Source: OLB9 sp041392785
GTDB taxonomy: Bacteria > Bacteroidota > Bacteroidia > Chitinophagales > Saprospiraceae
Length of the DNA: 64,000 nucleotides
Assembly (NCBI GenBank): GCA_041392785.1
Contig: JAWKLK010000006.1
Coordinates: 186,001-250,000 of the forward strand
Direction: 5' to 3'
Shown in pieces: positions 47,684 to 56,541 of the stretch (position 1 is its first letter; each line of letters begins with the position of its first letter). The position numbers and the translations under genes were made by a program. The notes beneath the pieces were generated by a model. The model ran no database searches. It saw only the letters and a program-made list of their open reading frames with translations, and was not told the DNA's origin.

Positions 47684-48547
47684 GTACCCTACTTTCATGT
47701 GGTCTTTACAATACCTAGCGAGCTAAACTCTTTGGCAATACTCAAACCAAAGATTATTTACGACGCTCTCTTTCGTGCCGCATGGAAGACCATTGAAGCA
47801 TTCTCCGGTAAAAAAAATAAGGCTGGTATGATATCAATCTTGCACACTTGGGGACAGAATTTATCTCTACATCCGCATATTCATTGCACCATTCCTGGTG
47901 GTCATGTGGATAGAAATGGACATTGGAAGTTATCAACATCTAAAGGCAAATTCCTATTCCCTGTCAAGGCCTTAAGTAAGGTATTTCGTGCTAAGTACGT
48001 CGCTATTCTAAGGACAGCAGAACTAGACATTGACCAATCTACTTTCGATGAATTATTCAAAAATGATTGGGTCGTATACGACAAAAGACCTTTTGGCTCA
48101 CCAAAGTCTGTGGTCGAATATCTGGGTCGTTACACTCATAAAATCGCAATCTCCAACCATCGCATCTTATCAATAGATGAGCACACTGTCACAATCTCTT
48201 ACAAAGATTATCAAGCAGAAGGTCAGAAAAAGTCAATGACGCTCACCCATAAAGAGTTTATCCGCAGGTTTGCCCTACATATCTTGCCTAAAAGGTTCAT
48301 AAGAATTAGACACTTCGGATTCTTAAGCAGCACTTGGAAGCATACCAAACTCAAGATTCTCCAACACAAACTACCCAGCAAGGCGCATAACCAAATTATT
48401 AAAACAAAAAACCCAACACTACTCAATCGTTGCCCTTGTTGTAAATCTGGTCACATGATTATGCTCCTGACTTTTGACAGGCGTGGACCTCCAAAAAAGT
48501 TTTACAAGGCAGACATTGAAAAATCTACATCCCAAGTTGCTATTTAA
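47684..48547 (+). pseudogene. IS91-family transposase, C-terminal half
   Basis: Catalytic half of an IS91 HUH transposase: the metal-binding HPHIHCTIPGGH motif, and VEYLGRYTHKIAISNHRI bearing the catalytic Tyr, followed by the C-terminal zinc ribbon (RCPCCKSGHM). The reading frame is open to the stop; only the IS3 insertion separates it from its N-terminus. The IS91-like element with its recombinase occupies roughly 45.15-48.55 kb; its exact ends were not located. Confidence 0.82.
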
Positions 48548-48716
48548 TTTGGGGTAAGGGAAGGTATGTCATTTACCTAGTGAAATGGTAACTTAAATGT
48601 GATGATTTGAACACTTTGAATCTATTTGATAAAAAAAAACTACATCACTGCCTCTCCATCGAACAATGACTAAACATCAATAAGTCCATAAGTCTGGCCC
48701 CGCTACCAAAGATTCC

Positions 48717-48776
48717 GTTCAACAGGGTTTTCATTCTAGGCATTTCATGCCGAACGAAAACTTAGTTGTTGTATGC
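48717..48776 (-). other. attC-like site S (integron recombination site)
   Basis: About 60 bp, 10 bp after the stop of the STAND NTPase gene. Plus-strand ends GTTCAAC (48717-48723) and GTTGTATGC (48768-48776). Stem GTTTTC/GAAAAC, then TTC/GAA, a two-base bulge, and GGCAT/ATGCC closing on a short loop. Its GTTCAAC core pairs with site A; its other core has no partner in the IS110-disrupted interval. Confidence 0.7.
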
Positions 48777-48786
48777 TGGCCTTTAT

Positions 48787-51700
48787 TTATATTTCCATTT
48801 CTTTCCATAATTTTTTGCAATCAGTTTTAATCTGTTGAAGAATCCTTTCTTTTGTTATCCCCTTTTGATTTACATAGGAATTGATTAATTTGATTGTATA
48901 ATCTCGTCTAATATAACTTAAAGAGTTCAATGATTTTACAAATTGTTCGAGCGTTTCTTCTCTTAGTTTTCTATGAAATACATCGTGTGCATAAATATTG
49001 GTATATAAGTCTTCTGTTTTCTCAGGATTACAATCTTTAACGACAGATAAAAATGTTGCAATATCATGGAAAGTAACTGTACCTTTTAATGACTTTCTTA
49101 CAATAATGATATTCTCAATATCGTTGAAAAATTCGTAACAAATATCAGAATTGCAAACATTTAGATTAACTAACATGCTTGTAATATTAGATAATTCAAA
49201 GTTTTTATTATCAATCTTTTCGATATTGTTTTGATTTAAAAATACTGATAACAATTTTCTTGCAATTGATGAATCATACAATTGAATACTTCTGATGATA
49301 AAAGTTGACACATCTGGAGTTGAACTAATTACACGACCCTCTAAAATATCATAGTTAGTGTCCTTAATCAATTTTTTACCGTAGTCTCTGTCTCCAACTT
49401 TATATAAAGCTTGTAAAATACTTGCAATCTCTCTTCCTTTTATTCCAGCGGAATTAAAACGGGATTTAAAATAGTGTTCTTTGTCAATTAACTCTACGAT
49501 TTTTGATGAAAATGTATTACTTGCTTTTGAGATGTTTACAAGCATAAGACCATATTCATCTAAAAACTTAATTTCTTTCAATTTATCAAAGAGAATATTG
49601 GCCGAAAAGTCCTCTAAAAGCAATGATAAAAAAGAATCATCAATTTTTGCCAGTTGAGCAAAACCCGAAGCAATATGTTGTATTGTTGTTTTTCTGTGTT
49701 CAATTGCTTTTTTTACACGCCAAGATTCAACACTATTAAGGATTTGTTTTGCTTTTGAATCTACTTTGTTCTTTTCAAATGTTTTTAATTCACTTAGGTT
49801 TTTTGTGAACTTATAAAAATGTATATATCTGATTGAAGAAGCGATATTTTTTACATCCAAAGAATTAAAAATAGTATTTGCAATAGAAGGACTAATGTTT
49901 CTTAATTCCGTTAAAGTATTGCCTAATAAATCAAATGGAATTTGGTTTGTTAACGTTCCCCAAAATTCAACAGAAATTAGAGATAAAACCCTTGTTCTTT
50001 TGTTTTTGTCATTTAAATATTGAATTGCAAGAGGAACAATATTCGGAGAGGTGTTTTCAATAATTATTTTAATATCTTCATCTGAGAATCTTGAATATAA
50101 TTTGTCTTTCAGAAATTTATTGCTGTCAGAAATGGAAAAATGAACATAGGAAAGAACCAATAATCCAGTTTTATCATTTGTAAAAACATGCAGTGCAGAC
50201 TTGTTTTTAATGATAAGGTCTTCAATTACTCTGTCTAGATTGCTTCTGCTAATAATCTTTGTTAATTGAATTAAGCGTTTGATTTGAGATGAATTAGCTT
50301 TAGCTGAACTTAAAAAATAATTTATTAATGGCTGATAAGTAACAGAATCATTTAGCAGCATGTTGTAAATCTGATGATTGCCTAAACTACCAATATTAAC
50401 ATAGATATCGGCAATAAAATCAGGATAATCTTGATAAAAACCTACAAGATAGTCTTGAATATATTTTTTGATTTTTGAAAACTTGAAAAGATTCCTATCA
50501 TTATTATAATTGCCTTTAAAAAGTCTTTGTTCCTTGTAAAGAAATGCATCAATAAGTAAATCACAAAAACTAGGTTGCATGAAAATTGATTTCATTTCCT
50601 CTGTATAAAACAATCCTTCTTTCTCAGAATCTAATCGCCTAATAGATTGAAGTTTTTCAAAAGGAATGTCAAAAGAATAAACCGTAGCGTAAACTATAAC
50701 ATTTTCAATTTCATTTGGGGAAAGATTGGCCAAATATTTAGTAAACAAGGTGAGATTTAAATGTTCATCTTGAATATTGCTTATTACTTCTTCGTCTTTA
50801 CACCATAAACCAAGAAGTAGTTTAAGTTTTAAAAGATTCTTATTACTAATGCTTTCAAGATGAAGAATTCCTCCTTTTCTAGGATTTAAACCTAGAGATT
50901 TTAGGTATACAGAATATTTATCTACAATGCCTTCTATTTTTTCTCGATGAAATTTGGGTGAATTAAGTTTTTCAAGTGAAAGAGTAAATTTTGATAATTC
51001 CTTGAAAATATCATCACTATCATAATTCAATCTGTATTCTGTTGATATATACCTTGAAACAAAAATAAAGATGATGTTTTTAAAATCGGTATTTTCTTTA
51101 ATTATTCTATTTGCTAAATCAAAGTTTAAGTGAATATCATCTACAATTAGGATTGAAGGTCTTTTTTCAATTAAAACAAGGTCGTCAAATATTGCAGAAT
51201 ATTCAGTTTGTTGATTAACTCTCACATAGAAAGGTATTGCTCCTAATTTATCTTTTAAATTACGAACAATCTTAATAGCAGTTGTTGTTTTACCTGAAGA
51301 AGGATGCCCTGTTATTAGGTAAGGAATACTATTTTCAAAATTAATTAAAGCTTCAAAATTTTCAATTAAAATAATTTCATCTCGATTATAAAAGAGCAAG
51401 TCATTGTCAAATTCTAATTGCGTCGTTTTAGGCTTTATTATATTTTGGGTATTTTTTAATTCTTTATCCAATGAAGTGATAAACTTGAAACTTTTGGCAT
51501 TATAATTTGATTCTAATTTTAATTCATTCCAAAGAAAGTCACGAATTTCAAGCTGTGCTGAATCTGAGAGTCTTGCTAATAATCGTCCAAGTTGTGTTGA
51601 AAATATTATATCTTCTTTTGGATTAAATAATCCAGCGGTATCAATATCATTAAATGTATCTGCTCGAAATCCAGTCTTGTGAGAAATAATTAGAAAAACA

Positions 51701-52029
51701 ATTCTTTTGAATTTTTTATCATAAGTCCCTTTGTTGACGTGCTCCTTAAATTTAGTAATTGATTCTCTAATTTTGTTTGGTGAATCTTGTGCTGATACTT
51801 GAACTGCTATATCGTCTGAACTCAAGTCTATTGCAGGATAGTGTTGAAATTTCAAATCGCACTCTTCAAAATCACACACAAATAATCTTGATAGAATAAA
51901 AGCAAACAGTTTTTCGCTTGCTTTGGCGTCGTCATTAAAATTCAGAAAACTCCCATACTTAACATCGGTCGTTATAAGACTCAATGCAAAGTGATTGTCA
52001 CTTATTATGTTCTGGGATTTGAATAACAT
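48787..52029 (-). CDS. SMEK-like STAND NTPase, candidate anti-phage sensor
   Basis: A 1080-residue protein. Residues about 15-97 resemble the SMEK domain (KLFAFILSRLF...HYPAIDLSSDDIAVQVSAQDSP), a module found at the N-terminus of defence-type proteins. A STAND/AAA P-loop follows: Walker A TGHPSSGKTTT (about 238-246) and Walker B SILIVDDIH (about 291-299). The C-terminal 600 residues are helical and repeat-like, as in STAND sensors that recognise phage proteins. No membrane segment. It forms a one-gene integron cassette ending in site S; its upstream boundary is lost to IS110 copy 1. Defence function is inferred. Confidence 0.72.
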   Translation of the reverse strand: MLFKSQNIISDNHFALSLITTDVKYGSFLNFNDDAKASEKLFAFILSRLFVCDFEECDLKFQHYPAIDLSSDDIAVQVSAQDSPNKIRESITKFKEHVNKGTYDKKFKRIVFLIISHKTGFRADTFNDIDTAGLFNPKEDIIFSTQLGRLLARLSDSAQLEIRDFLWNELKLESNYNAKSFKFITSLDKELKNTQNIIKPKTTQLEFDNDLLFYNRDEIILIENFEALINFENSIPYLITGHPSSGKTTTAIKIVRNLKDKLGAIPFYVRVNQQTEYSAIFDDLVLIEKRPSILIVDDIHLNFDLANRIIKENTDFKNIIFIFVSRYISTEYRLNYDSDDIFKELSKFTLSLEKLNSPKFHREKIEGIVDKYSVYLKSLGLNPRKGGILHLESISNKNLLKLKLLLGLWCKDEEVISNIQDEHLNLTLFTKYLANLSPNEIENVIVYATVYSFDIPFEKLQSIRRLDSEKEGLFYTEEMKSIFMQPSFCDLLIDAFLYKEQRLFKGNYNNDRNLFKFSKIKKYIQDYLVGFYQDYPDFIADIYVNIGSLGNHQIYNMLLNDSVTYQPLINYFLSSAKANSSQIKRLIQLTKIISRSNLDRVIEDLIIKNKSALHVFTNDKTGLLVLSYVHFSISDSNKFLKDKLYSRFSDEDIKIIIENTSPNIVPLAIQYLNDKNKRTRVLSLISVEFWGTLTNQIPFDLLGNTLTELRNISPSIANTIFNSLDVKNIASSIRYIHFYKFTKNLSELKTFEKNKVDSKAKQILNSVESWRVKKAIEHRKTTIQHIASGFAQLAKIDDSFLSLLLEDFSANILFDKLKEIKFLDEYGLMLVNISKASNTFSSKIVELIDKEHYFKSRFNSAGIKGREIASILQALYKVGDRDYGKKLIKDTNYDILEGRVISSTPDVSTFIIRSIQLYDSSIARKLLSVFLNQNNIEKIDNKNFELSNITSMLVNLNVCNSDICYEFFNDIENIIIVRKSLKGTVTFHDIATFLSVVKDCNPEKTEDLYTNIYAHDVFHRKLREETLEQFVKSLNSLSYIRRDYTIKLINSYVNQKGITKERILQQIKTDCKKLWKEMEI

Positions 52030-52074
52030 TATTTTCTTTTCAAGTTAATTTGATGCACTGTCGTTTTTTTAGGC

Positions 52075-53740
52075 TTCTGACTAACGTTAAATTTTACCAT
52101 TGACTATCAATTTGTTGTAAAACCAAGGTCTGCATTTGTCAGTGCAAATTTATCAATTTGTTTTCGGATTCTTTTCACTAGGCCTAGTTTTCTTTTTTCA
52201 TCTAGGTACATATAACCAGATGGATTCTGATAGGGTTGGTTTTTGACTACAATATTCCAAATGATTACTGCTAGTTTTCGAGCCGTGGCACTTACTGCTG
52301 ATACTCTTCCTTTTCGAAAACTTATCCTTTGAAAGAAATCTCTTAGCGGCGTTGAATCCTTTAAATTTCCTATGGCATTAGCAGCGTTTCGCAATGCTAT
52401 TTTCAGTCTGCTGCTTCCTTTTTGCATCTTACTCGATAAGATTTTTCCGCCACTTATTTTATTATTAGGAGTCAGGCGTAGCCAACTGGCAAAATGCTTT
52501 GCCGAACTGAATTTTTTTAATACCGTCTATGCCTACTTCACTCATAAGCGTTAATACTGTGGCATAGCTCATACCTTCTATAGCTAATAGATCATTTCCT
52601 TCAAACATTTGATATGACTTGAGATTTAAGTCTATTCCTTTCGGTGTATTCTTATTGATTCGTTTATACGGCTTTGCTTCTATGGTGTGCTGTTTTTTAT
52701 TTTCATCACTATCTATAATCTCATTTAGTTTTTTATTAATCTCAATATCGCACTCTTGAATCTTCTTTTGTAGTATATCAAACATTTCCAGTTCTTGATT
52801 GAGTGCAAACAGGTAGTCTTTTCTACCATTGCTTTGGAGTGCTTTAGCTATCTCCTGTTCAGATTTCCGACAGTTGCCATGTCGAAGTTGAGCCAATTTT
52901 TCTGGATTTGTTTGTCCATCACATATTGCGCGAATGATCAATAAACCTGTTAACCCACAAATATCGTTTACTACTACATCAAGTCTTAGGTTGAGCAGCC
53001 TGAGATATTTTTGCATTTTTTTAGTTGTTGAAGCCGCACTAGTCAATAAGTTTGATCTGTGACGACTGTATGTTCTCAACTGCTCAGTTTGTTCATCAGG
53101 CAGAAAACTACTTGAAAGCAATCCAAGACTATGGAGTTTTTTTGTATCCATTGGCAATCCATGATGTCCGTCTTCTTACCTTTGATGTTTTTGGTAAATT
53201 TTCCATTACAAAGAATGACATCAAAGTCTCTACTGATCAGTACGGCAAATAAGTTTTGCCAATAAGTGCCTGTGCTTTCCATTGCAACCGTTTTGACACC
53301 ATTTGATGAAAGCCAGTCTGCCAAAGCAAATAAATCATCATTAAAAACTCCAAATTCTCGAACATGTTCTGGTTGTTGGCCTAAGGCCACCCAGTGAGAC
53401 CTACTACCGATATCAATCCCCGCAGCATGAGGATTAACCATTTCCATTGCAATAACTTGATTTTCCATTTTCAAATAATCATTAATACGTGAAACCATAA
53501 ACTCTTCGGAGATGTGCTTTAGGCATTTTATTTATTCTGAACGGGGTTCCACCTAAGGTAGACCGCCAATGAAGTCATGGCAAACATCTCAACCAGGATT
53601 GCGCTCGTGCTTCTATTTTTAAGGAGAGCAACAGTTTAAAAATCGGCCTTGCAAAGAGCAAAGCTAAAGTACGAAATTATTCATTGCAATGCTACACTCG
53701 TTAGCTTACGAAGTCATTTTTTTTTGATATAGGGGGGATT
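52075..53740 (-). mobile_element. IS110-family element, copy 1 (inactivated)
   Basis: 1666 bp, nearly identical to copy 2. Boundaries are where the two copies stop matching (52075 against 54106, and 53740 against 55767). It has four extra bases, including T-run expansions that break the transposase. No terminal inverted repeats or target duplication seen, as expected for IS110. Confidence 0.82.
52107..53498 (-). pseudogene. IS110-family transposase, frameshifted copy
   Basis: Same protein as copy 2 but in three frames: VSRINDYLKMENQVIAMEM to IMDCQWIQK, then LHSLGLLSSSFLPDEQTEQL to GIDGIKK, then FTSAKHF onward. Two extra T residues at 53137-53143 and one at 52512-52518 cause the shifts. It cannot make the DEDD transposase. 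Confidence 0.85.
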
Positions 53741-54095
53741 GCGGAGGACCTGCTTGACCAATAATATCTCCACCAGATTTAATTAAATCATAGAGACGCA
53801 TTACTGACCATTTTAATTCATCCTGATTACAATAATAGCCTTCAATATTTCTGTAATCCTTATAATCAGAAATATTGAAACCTTCTTCTATGTCATTATA
53901 CCAGATTACTTTCTTACCACAAATTGCGACAACCCAAAATCCACCACCTTCATTTCCGAATTCAGGCTCTTGCCATTTTTCAGGATCGATTCTAATTAAT
54001 TGCCAAAAATTCCATAGTTCACCAATTAGGTCAGTTTCGGTTTTATGAATCTGTTCTATTAGTTCATTTTCTGTTATTGGTTTCCACTTTTTCAT
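53706..54095 (-). CDS. Small hypothetical protein with IS110-derived C-terminus
   Basis: From ATG 54095 (MKKWKPITENELIEQIHKTE), about 129 residues. The conserved part GGGFWVVAICGKKVIWYNDIEEGFNISDYKDYRNIEGYYCNQDEL belongs to a family of small soluble Bacteroidota proteins without known function. After GQAGPPQ the coding sequence enters IS110 copy 1, which supplies SPLYQKKMTS and the stop, so the native C-terminus is lost. It is trapped between two direct IS110 copies and has no attC site of its own in view. Confidence 0.6.
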   Translation of the reverse strand: MKKWKPITENELIEQIHKTETDLIGELWNFWQLIRIDPEKWQEPEFGNEGGGFWVVAICGKKVIWYNDIEEGFNISDYKDYRNIEGYYCNQDELKWSVMRLYDLIKSGGDIIGQAGPPQSPLYQKKMTS

Positions 54096-54137
54096 TTTGT
54101 CATAATTCTGACTAACGTTAAATTTTACCATTGACTA

Positions 54138-55526
54138 TCAGTTTGTTGCAAAACCTAAGTCTGCATTTGTCAGTGCAAATTTATCAATTTGTTTTCGGAT
54201 TCTTTTCACTAGGCCTAGTTTTCTTTTTTCATCTAGGTACATATAACCAGATGGATTCTGATAGGGTTGATTTTTGACTACAATATTCCAAATGATTACT
54301 GCTAGTTTTCGAGCCGTGGCACTTACTGCTGATACTCTTCCTTTTCGAAAACTTATCCTTTGAAAGAAATCTCTTAGCGGCGTTGAATCCTTTAAATTTC
54401 CTATGGCATTAGCAGCGTTTCGCAATGCTATTTTCAGTCTGCTGCTTCCTTTTTGCATCTTACTCGATAAGATTTTTCCGCCACTTATTTTATTATTAGG
54501 AGTCAGGCGTAGCCAACTGGCAAAATGCTTTGCCGAAGTGAATTTTTTAATACCGTCTATGCCTACTTCACTCATAAGCGTTAATACTGTGGCATAGCTC
54601 ATACCTTCTATAGCTAATAGATCATTTCCTTCAAACATTTGATATGACTTGAGATTTAAGTCTATTCCTTTCGGTGTATTCTTATTGATTCGTTTATACG
54701 GCTTTGCTTCTATGGTGTGCTGTTTTTTATTTTCATCACTATCTATAATCTCATTTAGTTTTTTATTAATCTCAATATCGCACTCTTGAATCTTCTTTTG
54801 TAGTATATCAAACATTTCCAGTTCTTGATTGAGTGCAAACAGGTAGTCTTTTCTACCATTGCTTTGGAGTGCTTTAGCTATCTCCTGTTCAGATTTCCGA
54901 CAGTTGCCATGTCGAAGTTGAGCCAATTTTTCTGGATTTGTTTGTCCATCACATATTGCGCGAATGATCAATAAACCTGTTAACCCACAAATATCGTTTA
55001 CTACTACATCAAGTCTTAGGTTGAGCAGCCTGAGATATTTTTGCATTTTTTTAGTTGTTGAAGCCGCACTAGTCAATAAGTTTGATCTGTGACGACTGTA
55101 TGTTCTCAACTGCTCAGTTTGTTCATCAGGCAGAAAACTACTTGAAAGCAATCCAAGACTATGGAGTTTTTGTATCCATTGGCAATCCATGATGTCCGTC
55201 TTCTTACCTTTGATGTTTTTGGTAAATTTTCCATTACAAAGAATGACATCAAAGTCTCTACTGATCAGTACGGCAAATAAGTTTTGCCAATAAGTGCCTG
55301 TGCTTTCCATTGCAACCGTTTTGACACCATTTGATGAAAGCCAGTCTGCCAAAGCAAATAAATCATCATTAAAAACTCCAAATTCTCGAACATGTTCTGG
55401 TTGTTGGCCTAAGGCCACCCAGTGAGACCTACTACCGATATCAATCCCCGCAGCATGAGGATTAACCATTTCCATTGCAATAACTTGATTTTCCATTTTC
55501 AAATAATCATTAATACGTGAAACCAT
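54138..55526 (-). CDS. IS110-family transposase (DEDD recombinase)
   Basis: A 462-residue, RNA-guided-type recombinase. The N-terminal RuvC-like DEDD domain shows AAGIDIGSRSHWVALG, VAMESTGTYWQNLF and KTDIMDCQWIQKLHSLG; a coiled-coil middle follows; the C-terminal Transposase_20 domain shows LAIEGMSYATVLTLMSEVG, ASWLRLTPNNKISGGK with the candidate catalytic Ser, and RNAANAIG. Full length and open, so it is the likely active copy. Bridge-RNA sequence is expected in the 5' noncoding end. Confidence 0.92.
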   Translation of the reverse strand: MVSRINDYLKMENQVIAMEMVNPHAAGIDIGSRSHWVALGQQPEHVREFGVFNDDLFALADWLSSNGVKTVAMESTGTYWQNLFAVLISRDFDVILCNGKFTKNIKGKKTDIMDCQWIQKLHSLGLLSSSFLPDEQTEQLRTYSRHRSNLLTSAASTTKKMQKYLRLLNLRLDVVVNDICGLTGLLIIRAICDGQTNPEKLAQLRHGNCRKSEQEIAKALQSNGRKDYLFALNQELEMFDILQKKIQECDIEINKKLNEIIDSDENKKQHTIEAKPYKRINKNTPKGIDLNLKSYQMFEGNDLLAIEGMSYATVLTLMSEVGIDGIKKFTSAKHFASWLRLTPNNKISGGKILSSKMQKGSSRLKIALRNAANAIGNLKDSTPLRDFFQRISFRKGRVSAVSATARKLAVIIWNIVVKNQPYQNPSGYMYLDEKRKLGLVKRIRKQIDKFALTNADLGFATN

Positions 55527-55767
55527 AAACTCTTCGGAGATGTGCTTTAGGCATTTTATTATTCTGAACGGGGTTCCACCTAAGGTAGACCGCCAATGAA
55601 GTCATGGCAAACATCTCAACCAGGATTGCGCTCGTGCTTCTATTTTTAAGGAGAGCAACAGTTTAAAAATCGGCCTTGCAAAGAGCAAAGCTAAAGTACG
55701 AAATTATTCATTGCAATGCTACACTCGTTAGCTTACGAAGTCATTTTTTTTTGATATAGGGGGGATT
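55527..55767 (-). ncRNA. Candidate IS110 bridge RNA region
   Basis: The 241-nt noncoding left end before the IS110 transposase. In the IS110 group this end encodes the bridge RNA that pairs with target and donor DNA. The segment is conserved between the two copies (53499-53740 in copy 1) apart from one inserted base. Exact RNA ends and guide loops cannot be set from sequence alone. Confidence 0.45.
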
Positions 55768-55768
55768 A

Positions 55769-55903
55769 CATGTAACGTTTGGCAGCTTGGCGAAGTGGCG
55801 GATTTAGAAGTACTTACTTTCAATTTAGCACCAAAGTTCATTTGAAAACCAAATGTTCAATTTAGCACAGAACCCGCCATTTTGCCAAACTGCTGTTAGC
55901 CGT
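55769..55903 (-). other. attC-like site B (integron recombination site)
   Basis: 135-bp palindrome of the same family as site A. Plus-strand ends CATGTAAC (55769-55776) and GTTAGCCG (55895-55902). Arms GCAGCTTGGCGAAGTGGCGG and CCGCCATTTTGCCAAACTGC, with an inner CATTTG/CAAATG. The GTTAGCCGT end pairs over 9 nt with the core of site C; the other end has no partner in the IS110-disrupted interval. Confidence 0.82.
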
Positions 55904-55930
55904 TCGGTGTTCTTTTTCGTTCGTTTGTTA

Positions 55931-56015
55931 GCGTTGGCAAAGACATACTCTTTTGCAATTTTTGACTTGTGTGTCGGCTGGTGCGAATTGCAAATGTGTA
56001 TGGCTTTTAGCGTTG
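55931..56015 (-). repeat. Covarying palindrome P2, 3' of the RecQ cassette genes
   Basis: Arms CATAC-TCTT-TTGCAATT (55944-55960) and AATTGCAA-ATGT-GTATG (55986-56002), flanked on both sides by GCGTTGGC. The TCTT/ATGT internal loop is the same as in palindrome P1 (59941-60020), while the stems differ in sequence but keep pairing. The 56017 stop codon lies at its edge. Confidence 0.65.
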
Positions 56016-56016
56016 G

Positions 56017-56541
56017 CTATTTCAAGTATAATCCGATTCCTAAACCTATTCCAATAGCAATTAATACAAAAATTAAAATTCTCAATGTTTTCAATTCTTT
56101 AGATTGTAAATCAAAACGCTCTTTGATTTTAGTTTCCATTGAATTAAAGTTTGAATTTATAGTCGTTTCAAATGCTCTTTGTATTTGTGTTCCTTCATTT
56201 CTTATTTCAACTTGTATGTCAGATTTATGTTTGTCAAGTCTGGTTATAAGTGTTGCATCAAGTTCCTTTTGAAAAGCTTTATTGTCTTTATAAATCTCAC
56301 CGATTTTTTGCTCGAGAAAATCATTCGCAACTTTTAGCTGTTTTGTGTTTTCTTCTGTTTGCTTTTTAATAACATCACTTACAGAATTTAAGTTTTTATT
56401 ATTCTCTTCAATCAACACCAAGTTTCGACTTATATTCGATTGAAGTTTACTTATTTCTGAATAAACAGTTGTGAAATCTTTAAGTTGCTTTGAATTTTGC
56501 TCCAATTCATTTACAACACTATCCAATTTTTCTAAATCCAT
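56017..56541 (-). CDS. Coiled-coil protein with C-terminal membrane anchor, RecQ partner
   Basis: A 174-residue protein: almost continuous coiled coil over residues 1-148 (heptads such as LEKLDSVVNELEQNSKQLKDF) and a C-terminal membrane helix (about 152-172, ILIFVLIAIGIGLGIGLYL), so it is tail-anchored with the coil in the cytoplasm. Its start overlaps the helicase gene end by 23 nt, indicating coupled translation. No family recognised; it may be the membrane effector or docking subunit of a two-gene defence system. Confidence 0.72.
   Translation of the reverse strand: MDLEKLDSVVNELEQNSKQLKDFTTVYSEISKLQSNISRNLVLIEENNKNLNSVSDVIKKQTEENTKQLKVANDFLEQKIGEIYKDNKAFQKELDATLITRLDKHKSDIQVEIRNEGTQIQRAFETTINSNFNSMETKIKERFDLQSKELKTLRILIFVLIAIGIGLGIGLYLK

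Larger units (their letters stand above)
54106..55767 (-). mobile_element. IS110-family element, copy 2 (intact)
   Basis: 1662 bp. The long noncoding end (55527-55767) precedes the transposase and the 3' noncoding end is only about 30 bp, the arrangement of the IS110 group rather than IS1111. The element ends directly next to the core of attC site B (55769-55776). Confidence 0.85.

Noticed and set aside
52074..55767. Composite transposon formed by the two IS110 copies
   Set aside because: IS110 elements do not mobilise flanked DNA in the classical way, and no outer target duplication is visible; described as direct copies only.
55931..56015. Palindrome P2 (and P1 at 59939-60020) as further attC sites
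   Set aside because: Ends are direct GCGTTGGC copies rather than AAC...GTT, and no neighbouring core is complementary. Kept as a separate repeat type.
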